Below, piece after piece: positions 58,225 through 64,000 of a stretch of 64,000 nt of DNA. The position numbers and the translations under genes were made by a program. The notes beneath the pieces were generated by a model. The model made no database searches. It had not been told where the DNA came from and saw nothing but the letters and a program-made list of their open reading frames with translations. Position 1 is the first letter of the stretch, and each line of letters starts with the position of its first letter. This DNA comes from JBBIQV01 sp964555285 (GTDB taxonomy: Bacteria; Nitrospirota; Nitrospiria; Nitrospirales; Nitrospiraceae): assembly GCA_964555285.1 (NCBI GenBank), contig CAZKRM010000005.1:62001-126000 (forward strand). Direction: 5' to 3'.

Positions 58225-61000
58225 CTATTTGGGCACTCCTCTCAGCGGATGCAGCCTGATCGATTTCATTTGCACGCCCAACACAGCCCTATCCTGGTTT
58301 AGACCAAGCGCGAATTGCGACACGGCATCAGGGAAACGAAGCGATAGTTGCAACACCTGTCTGCCCTGGAAATACCTCTTTGGGATCTTCATTCTGAATG
58401 TTCCATTGGCCATCGCCATCCATTCTCCAACGCGGTTGCCGTTGACAGAGACAGTAAGCCGCTGACGTTCCAGCTTGCCTGCCACGACGAACGGGCTCAA
58501 CGTCGCCTCCAGCANNNNNNNNNNNNNNNNNNNNNNNNNNNNNNNNNNNNNNNNNNNNNNNNNNNNNNNNNNNNNNNNNNNNNNNNNNNNNNNNNNNNNN
58601 NNNNNNNNNNNNNNTGCTGGCGCGCTTGCCCAGTGTCCAGGCAAACCCGTTCTGCGGCTCGCCCCAGCCCGACCATTGATACAACTCCGCATTGCCGTCG
58701 CTCCCAAAGCGGATCGGCTTGCCCAACTCATAGGCAAACTTGTGTAACACCACCGTGTGCATCTGCAGCCCCAGCACCGCCTGGTCATCGTTCAGTCCCA
58801 ACTGGGCCTGTGACGTCGCGTCCGACAAATCAAACCGCAGCTCCAGCGATCCTCCTACAGCCAGCCGTGCCGGGATGACCGCCCGGTAGCGCCCGCTCGC
58901 GTCAGCATGCCACTTCGCAACCTCCTCACCGTTCGCATACACGGCGATACGCTGACGTTCCAGCTTGCCTGCCACGACGAACGGGCTCAACGTCGCCTCC
59001 AGCATCAGCGCGTCGCCCCCCGGCGCGATCGGCACCACCATGCTGGCGCGCTTGCCCAGTGTCCAGGCAAACCCGTTCTGCGGCTCGCCCCAGCCGTAGT
59101 TAAGATAGGGCTCGTTGTTGCCGTCGTCACCGAATGTGATCGGTTCGCCAAGACGGTAGGCAATCTTGGCAGAGCTTATCGCTCCACCAGCCGCAAACAC
59201 AGAGGTCGAGCGCAGCCATGAACTCTCGACCCAAACCGGCCCATTGATCTGAAACTCTTTCATCTCTGAAAAATAGCCGGCTTCCTCCCCCTCAAGCCTC
59301 AAAGAAAACAGGAACCGCCGGCTGCGACGTGACGGCAAATCGGAATCAAACAGGGAAATGCACTGCGTGACGGTTTCGACACCAAGTTCCCGCAGTACCG
59401 TGCAGTTGATGTCGGGAAGACTGACCGGCACCGCCGAAGTGACCATCGTTCCGCCTGCCTTGGGTCGCTTTGCCAGCAACAGCGGGATCGCCGCAGCCTG
59501 CATTTTTCCGGCGATCGCATCGCTTGGCGACTTCACTGTCCAGCCGGCGGGAAGCCTGAAATCCTGGCCTTGCATGCCGGCGCCATGGTCTCCCAGAACA
59601 AAGATCGTGGCATTGTCATACGCGTTTGCCTGCTTGAGCCTGTCCAGGTACGCGTTGATCGCAAGCAGGCCTTGCATGGCGACACTTTGGAAATCTTCAC
59701 GCGAAATGCCCGCATCAGCGGGTTCGGCGCCAGGGTCGGCGGCAGCAGCGAAGTAATCAAATCCATGTCGACCGTATTTCCTGAGCGGCACATGCACCCC
59801 TTTCAGGTGGATGATCTTGGCAACCGGCTGATCGATCAATTCGGTACCGAGCCGCGACAGGTTTCCTATGAAACGAAGGTTGTTGTCGCCTATGTCGAGG
59901 ATATCAAGTACCGTGTCCGATACCAGCCTGTAGATAGCGCGTTTGGCAAATTGCGGCAGCACTGAATACAACGCCACCAGAGCCATTTTCGCCACGGCAG
60001 ACGATTGCGGCAACCGATCGCGAGCGAAATTCGACGCCAGTTCCGAAAGATGAGGGATCGGCGTCGCCAATCCCCAGCGGTCGACTTCGACGTAGTAGCC
60101 GTTTTCCCTCAGTCTTGTCAGGATCGACGTCGGTCCGCGATATGCGCGAAACAGGAAACTGGCGTAAGGTATCTGGTTCTCGTAATCCATGCCGGTGAAG
60201 ACGCTGGGCAAGCTAACTGCGGTGTAGGCATACACGGAGGCGGCATCAGGGAAATAGGTGAAACCCGTTAATCCGGCTGCAAGCTTTGGTTGCCTTGCGA
60301 TCAGTTCGGCGAACACATCTGACTGGAAGGTGTCGAGTACGATCAGAATCAGGTTGTGCTTTCGCGACAGGATTTCTGTAACTTTTGGTTGAACGCTGAT
60401 CGTCTCCTTGGCGAACAGCGCGTCGAACGACTCGTCGGAAACCAGCGGCGACAACCAGCCCAGATACAGGATTTGCGCCGAGCACATAAATACGCAAACC
60501 ACCTTGCGGTTGTGGATGAGCCACTCGCGCTTCGCCACCGTGAAATACGCCACCAGCAGGCACACCGCCAGATCGGCCCAGCCCTGCAGTCGGTACTGTT
60601 GCCAATCGACGCTGTTCCCGCTAAATGTACCGTAAGACCAAACCAGAATATTGCCATGGACCCACGCGACTGCAGCCAGTGCCATCATTGTCAGGGCGAT
60701 CATTGGACGCCACCTCGCGCCGCAGACCATGCCCAAGGCGAGCACCACCAACGTCAGCACAAGGGCGGCCGTGGAGAAGGCGAGCAGCACGTGGCTGAAC
60801 GCCAGCGGAAACACGGTAAGGTTCTGCAGCTCCACCCTGATCGCCGGAAACAGGGTCAACGAGAGGGCGAACGTCGCGGCGGGCCACGCCAGGAACTCAC
60901 CCCTGAATAGCTGTCCGCTCAAATCGGACCGACCTCTCTTGGTTAACAGCGGATCCCGCACGCACCGCGATTGCCGGTGCTGGCACACGATGGCGTTCAA
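58225..61000 (-). CDS. Membrane sulfatase/phosphatase-superfamily protein with two C-terminal repeat domains (spans assembly gap)
   Basis: The TTG at 61000 overlaps the upstream methyltransferase stop. About five membrane helices (about 33-190) are followed by an alkaline-phosphatase-superfamily domain (LILIVLDTFQSDVF with metal Asp and nucleophile Thr/Ser, FVLGDHGAGM) and then two copies of a domain of about 130 residues (LGEPITFGDDGN..., LGKPIRFGSDGN...), each containing GWGEPQNGFAWTLGKRAS. The 100-N gap falls in the second copy and shifts the frame; a 36-base gap would restore it, giving about 903 residues. Likely a polymer-modifying hydrolase or transferase at the outer face of the membrane. 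Confidence 0.82.
58515..58614. other. Assembly gap of 100 N
   Basis: A run of exactly 100 N, a conventional scaffold placeholder. It interrupts the second copy of an internal repeat that is identical to the first copy for 54 bases on one side and 55 on the other, so the assembler probably broke at the repeat. Confidence 0.95.
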
Positions 61001-62388
61001 ATTGGCGTCATCAAAAACAGCGTCCTCTCGGTGCCGTGGATTCTGTCTTCGCTAACGACCTGGAAATATTTCCCGAACGCGTGCAGAAAGCCTTGCCGGT
61101 CATAATTCTCGAACACGTCTGCGCGGTTTGCCAGCATGTTCTGCACCTGCGTGTCGGATTTGGGAACGAATTCGATGATCAGCGATCGGCAAAGCCTCGC
61201 GAACAACGCGGCGATCTCGCCAAGCGGAATCCCGCCCGCGATCACCAGATGATGCACAACGGCCAGCGCCATGATCGTGTCGACTGGCCCCCGGTCGAGG
61301 AACGCGCTGCGCTCGATGCCGGCCCAACCGAGGGCAGGCGTGGGATTCGCCACGTCGATCAATAGCGGCAAGACGACGTTACCGCGCAATCGCGAACACT
61401 CGAGATAGTTTTGTTCCACCGTCGCCGGATCGCTGTCGAGCGCCACTACGTATGCACCCTTGGCGCCGGCAATACGACTGAAGTCACCGCGGTTGGCGCC
61501 GATGTCCCAAACGGTTGCGGGGGCGACTCGATCAAGATAACCCGATACGATTGATTTCTTCGCCGCGACCGACTGCGCCGGGTAATGCGTGCGTGCATAG
61601 TAGTCCACCCAATGTTTGTCCCGCGGTCTCCACGTCAATCCCGATACCGCTGCTTCGAGGCTGTCGAGGATACCGAGCAATCCCGTGCGGCTTACTCTGC
61701 GCCCCAGCTTGTGGTGAACCGTGGAACGGTAGATTCTCTCTGCGCGCGCGTGCAGATGAAGGTGCATCAGCAACGGCAATTTGAAGCGGCTGCGCAACGG
61801 CAGCAGGTTGCTCGCCAGATCGAGCGGGATGCCATCTATAAACGCACGCGCCAGTTGGTTCAGCCTGACATCGGCAAGGCTCATCAACGCGAGCGGCGCC
61901 AGAAAGTGCTGGCAAAACTGCCGGTACGCGGGCCATGGATGACCTTCGCGGTAGATCTCGATCGACAATGTATCGATCAGAACGGGACGCTCGGCGCGGA
62001 ACTGGATGTTGAACGCACTGCAATCCTTGAGCGACATGCCGAATGTGAGTGCCCTGCGCTGGATATCGAGCGTGGTCAACGCCGCTGCTTTGATCTGGCT
62101 GAAACACCATTCATAGGGATATGAAATAAACGGGATTCGCTCGGGTTCGATGATCTTGTAAGCTTGCTTCGGTTCTGACGCGTAGAGGCTCCGCTCAGTG
62201 TGGGAAATCAGCAGTTCGCGTTCGGTAAGCTCGTGGTACAGCCTAGACTGCCTCAGATGATCGTAGTCGTCCTTGTGACACCAATTAACCTGGCGAAGCA
62301 ACAGGCCGTCTCGGACGAATAAAAAACCGGCCGGGTCCCGGAACGATGCCGGCAGAATGTCGGCACAGCTCATATTACGTGGTAGCAT
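60997..62388 (-). CDS. Class I SAM-dependent methyltransferase
   Basis: The ATG at 62388 is preferred (GGCAGG upstream) and gives 463 residues; TTG 62421 and ATG 62373 are alternatives. The first 270 residues are unrecognised, with a kinase-like segment LKDCSAFNIQFRAERPVLID. The methyltransferase domain follows: VWDIGANRGDFSRIA (SAM motif I), VALDSDPATVEQNY (motif II) and MALAVVHHLV. It overlaps the sulfatase-like gene start by four bases. It probably modifies a sugar or lipid of the envelope polymer. Confidence 0.85.
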   Translation of the reverse strand: MLPRNMSCADILPASFRDPAGFLFVRDGLLLRQVNWCHKDDYDHLRQSRLYHELTERELLISHTERSLYASEPKQAYKIIEPERIPFISYPYEWCFSQIKAAALTTLDIQRRALTFGMSLKDCSAFNIQFRAERPVLIDTLSIEIYREGHPWPAYRQFCQHFLAPLALMSLADVRLNQLARAFIDGIPLDLASNLLPLRSRFKLPLLMHLHLHARAERIYRSTVHHKLGRRVSRTGLLGILDSLEAAVSGLTWRPRDKHWVDYYARTHYPAQSVAAKKSIVSGYLDRVAPATVWDIGANRGDFSRIAGAKGAYVVALDSDPATVEQNYLECSRLRGNVVLPLLIDVANPTPALGWAGIERSAFLDRGPVDTIMALAVVHHLVIAGGIPLGEIAALFARLCRSLIIEFVPKSDTQVQNMLANRADVFENYDRQGFLHAFGKYFQVVSEDRIHGTERTLFLMTPI

Positions 62389-62536
62389 TGACCTGCCCCC
62401 AGCTGTTAGGCCACCGTTCAAGTTCCCTCACACCGACATGACCCGCCCCGCAAATGTATACCGACTACGATGCGAGAATTTGGCCTGCGCGTGATCGGTT
62501 TTGGCACGCCTGTGCGGCGTGCGAACCTAGCATGAC

Positions 62537-62686
62537 TCACCTGAGTGTCTCCAGTAGTTCGTGGGAATCCTGGCTGACAGGGCTGGTCATGGTCCTCCAC
62601 TCGGCCGCAAAGGTGACGGGGGCGTGATCATTCAGCGCACTATGGGGCCTGACCAGATTGTAGTCCTGCTGCCAGCGGGCTAAGAG
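62537..62686 (-). pseudogene. IS3-family orfB (integrase) C-terminal fragment
   Basis: The minus-strand frame reads WQQDYNLVRPHSALNDHAPV and FAAEWRTM, the characteristic C-terminal end of IS3-family transposases (usually DYNxxRPHSALG). It is bounded upstream by an in-frame stop at 62687, showing a large internal deletion between orfA and this piece. Confidence 0.82.
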
Positions 62687-62751
62687 TCAATGCCATTTTT
62701 AGTTGAACTTGCGAAGCGACCTCCAGCGTGGGGCGCGCCGGTCCCGAGGCC

Positions 62752-63021
62752 TTACAGCTTTTTTCGGACGATCTCCTGCAACATATGTCGATCGAGCGAG
62801 AGATCGGCCACCAGGCGTTTCAGCTTCGTGTTTTCCTCCCGCAGTTGCCACAACTCGCGCAGATCGCCGAGGCCCAGCCCCACGTGCTGCCGCTTCCACA
62901 GGCAGAACGTTTGCTCGTTGATTCCCACCTGCCGACAGACATCCACCACGGTGGTGCCGCCCTCCACCTGCCACAAGGCGACGAGAATTTGCTCTTCGGT
63001 ATGCCCACGTTGTCGTGCCAT
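62752..63021 (-). CDS. IS3-family transposase orfA
   Basis: The 89-residue protein starts MARQRGHTEEQILVALWQVE, has a helix-turn-helix (TVVDVCRQVGINEQTFCLWK) and a leucine-zipper-like helix (LRELWQLREENTKLKRLV), the usual OrfA of IS3 elements. In intact elements a programmed -1 frameshift joins it to orfB, which is deleted here. Confidence 0.9.
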   Translation of the reverse strand: MARQRGHTEEQILVALWQVEGGTTVVDVCRQVGINEQTFCLWKRQHVGLGLGDLRELWQLREENTKLKRLVADLSLDRHMLQEIVRKKL

Positions 63022-63162
63022 CGTCGGCTCCTCCTTGGTGAATAGAAGACCACGCCGCGGGCCCCTTCCTCAAGCGACCGCCGGCCTACTTTTTGAGTTT
63101 TGGGTCAAGATTGAAGAGCGGACGCACAGCGCAAATAGAGGATGCGACACCTTTGGAGTTCA

Positions 63163-63999
63163 TCAACAACCACCAAGACAGGTCCCAGGCTGCACAGAAG
63201 TCAACGACGGTGCCTCTGGTGTAACGAACGCGGGAAGGTCGGGCTTCCTCTTATAGACAGACAAAAGAAGCGCTTTTTCCACCAACTCGTAGTCGTCCTT
63301 GACCGCGGCGAAGACGTCTTTCAACAGATTCAGCCGCTGCACACGTAGCAGCGACTCGCCTCCTGGATCACTGACGTATGGAAGCCCAGCCACCACAATC
63401 TCACCATTCAAGTTCCGCTCAATATCCGTATCCACAAACAAGTACGGCGGTTTCTTAGTCTTAATGCTTTCAATGCAAAGGTTCACCTCATTCTCAGTAA
63501 GAAGAACCCACGGAACATCGAAGAACGGCATCGCACTATATTTCTTGGCCAGAAACGGCAACAGGTTATCGTATTTCGAAATGATGGAGATCCCGTTTTC
63601 GGAATTCGCATAGTGCTGGATCAAGGATACGGAATCGACAAAATACTTCGGGTCCATCGTCGACCGAAACTGAGCCCTCTCTAGATTCCACTCATGGGTC
63701 CGATGGGTCGCAAATACCCGTTCATATTCACTCTTTGTTGTGTAATACGCAAAGAGACCGGGGACATACACAAACCCGAGCGCTCCAACAATTAACGCTC
63801 CCACCAACACATGGTCGTACCTTTGTAGGCGGCTGTGGTCGATCACGAGTTTCAGAAAAACGACCCCACTTAACACCAACACAGACGCGATGTTGAGCAA
63901 ATGCTTGTCAGTCCCCCATATTCCGTACACGAGGAGGCCCTGCGAGTAGAGGAGGAGAAACAGGGCGAGATACTTCCATTCACTCGCCATTCGCTCCAT
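63163..63999 (-). CDS. C-terminal part of a polytopic membrane protein (5' truncated at window end)
   Basis: The frame reaches the window edge; the ATG at 63999 may be internal. The visible 278 residues start with three hydrophobic segments (about 8-95) followed by a soluble domain of about 180 residues. The layout (multi-helix membrane part, then a C-terminal extracytoplasmic domain) resembles membrane glycosyltransferases of the Dol-P-Man/ArnT type, but no motif confirms this. It is AT-richer than the genes on the left and ends in TCLGGC. Confidence 0.65.
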   Translation of the reverse strand: MERMASEWKYLALFLLLYSQGLLVYGIWGTDKHLLNIASVLVLSGVVFLKLVIDHSRLQRYDHVLVGALIVGALGFVYVPGLFAYYTTKSEYERVFATHRTHEWNLERAQFRSTMDPKYFVDSVSLIQHYANSENGISIISKYDNLLPFLAKKYSAMPFFDVPWVLLTENEVNLCIESIKTKKPPYLFVDTDIERNLNGEIVVAGLPYVSDPGGESLLRVQRLNLLKDVFAAVKDDYELVEKALLLSVYKRKPDLPAFVTPEAPSLTSVQPGTCLGGC

Positions 64000-64000
64000 T

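Larger units (their letters stand above)
62537..63021 (-). mobile_element. Remnant of an IS3-family insertion sequence
   Basis: An intact-looking orfA (62752-63021) is followed downstream by only about 50 codons of the orfB C-terminus (62537-62686). The transposase core with its DDE acids is missing, so the element is dead. Clear terminal inverted repeats and a target duplication were not found. A GCACGCC/GGCGTGC hairpin lies just past its end (62504-62522). Confidence 0.8.

Overview
The window is about 60% G+C and densely packed. Its gene set, membrane-protein mix and many lipoproteins fit a Gram-negative, autotroph-like bacterium, most likely Nitrospira or a close relative in the Nitrospirota. 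This is inferred from gene content (HEAT-repeat proteins, Gld-type ABC system, squalene/phytoene synthase next to a cupredoxin, class I aldolase plus FBPase, PilZ and GGDEF proteins) and was not tested by any search. A run of exactly 100 N at 58515-58614 shows it is a scaffold from a draft assembly.

Layout. 0-3.5 kb: HEAT-repeat proteins, a small basic protein, an RlpA lipoprotein and a small exported protein. 3.6-8.4 kb: a four-gene gliding-type ABC transporter operon (ATPase, permease, GldG-like, DUF4340) behind a good sigma70 promoter, then tRNA-Arg(CCU). 8.9-11.7 kb: PilZ protein, a protein with a DpnII/MboI-like domain that has lost its catalytic acids, a stand-alone Lrp/AsnC sensor domain and a lipoprotein. 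11.7-14.3 kb: NtrC-type regulator and its histidine kinase. 14.4-25.4 kb: housekeeping genes (malQ, SPFH protein, cytochrome c, queC, DksA/TraR protein, apt, a sigma factor, acylphosphatase, tRNA-Pro(CGG), alanine dehydrogenase) and a zinc-ribbon/2Fe-2S/4Fe-4S trio.

25.5-29.6 kb is an accessory island: a long palindrome, DUF2442, a DUF4143 ATPase, an ankyrin protein, an MntA/HepT pair whose HepT carries a nonsense codon, and VapBC. It is bracketed by the intact squalene/phytoene synthase gene and a decayed copy of that gene's 3' end. 30-41.4 kb: squalene synthase, cupredoxin, HtpX, MFS transporter, lipoproteins, YqeY, and a four-gene phosphorelay cluster (two response regulators, a hybrid kinase, an Hpt protein), then tRNA-Ala(CGC).

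41.5-54.6 kb, all on the minus strand, is core metabolism: purM-purN, cysE, ispD-ispF, PIN/TRAM protein, DegP, class I FBP aldolase, FBPase, phosphomannomutase, mannose-1-phosphate guanylyltransferase and a KdsC-like phosphatase. 54.9-64 kb is an envelope-polysaccharide region of mixed composition: an overlapping aldolase/SDR/sugar-phosphate-cyclase operon that could make a carbocycle, a membrane-bound sulfatase-superfamily protein with duplicated C-terminal domains (containing the assembly gap), a methyltransferase, an IS3-family remnant and a membrane protein running off the end.

The most unusual signals are non-coding. At least six spacers are built from 7-bp units kept in strict 7-base register, two of them large mirror-symmetric arrays, and several supply the C-terminal codons or stop codon of the neighbouring gene. 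Separately, the tRNA-Pro and tRNA-Ala genes are followed by the same 24-base trailer plus a hairpin whose stem differs in sequence but keeps perfect pairing, which looks like a conserved RNA structure.
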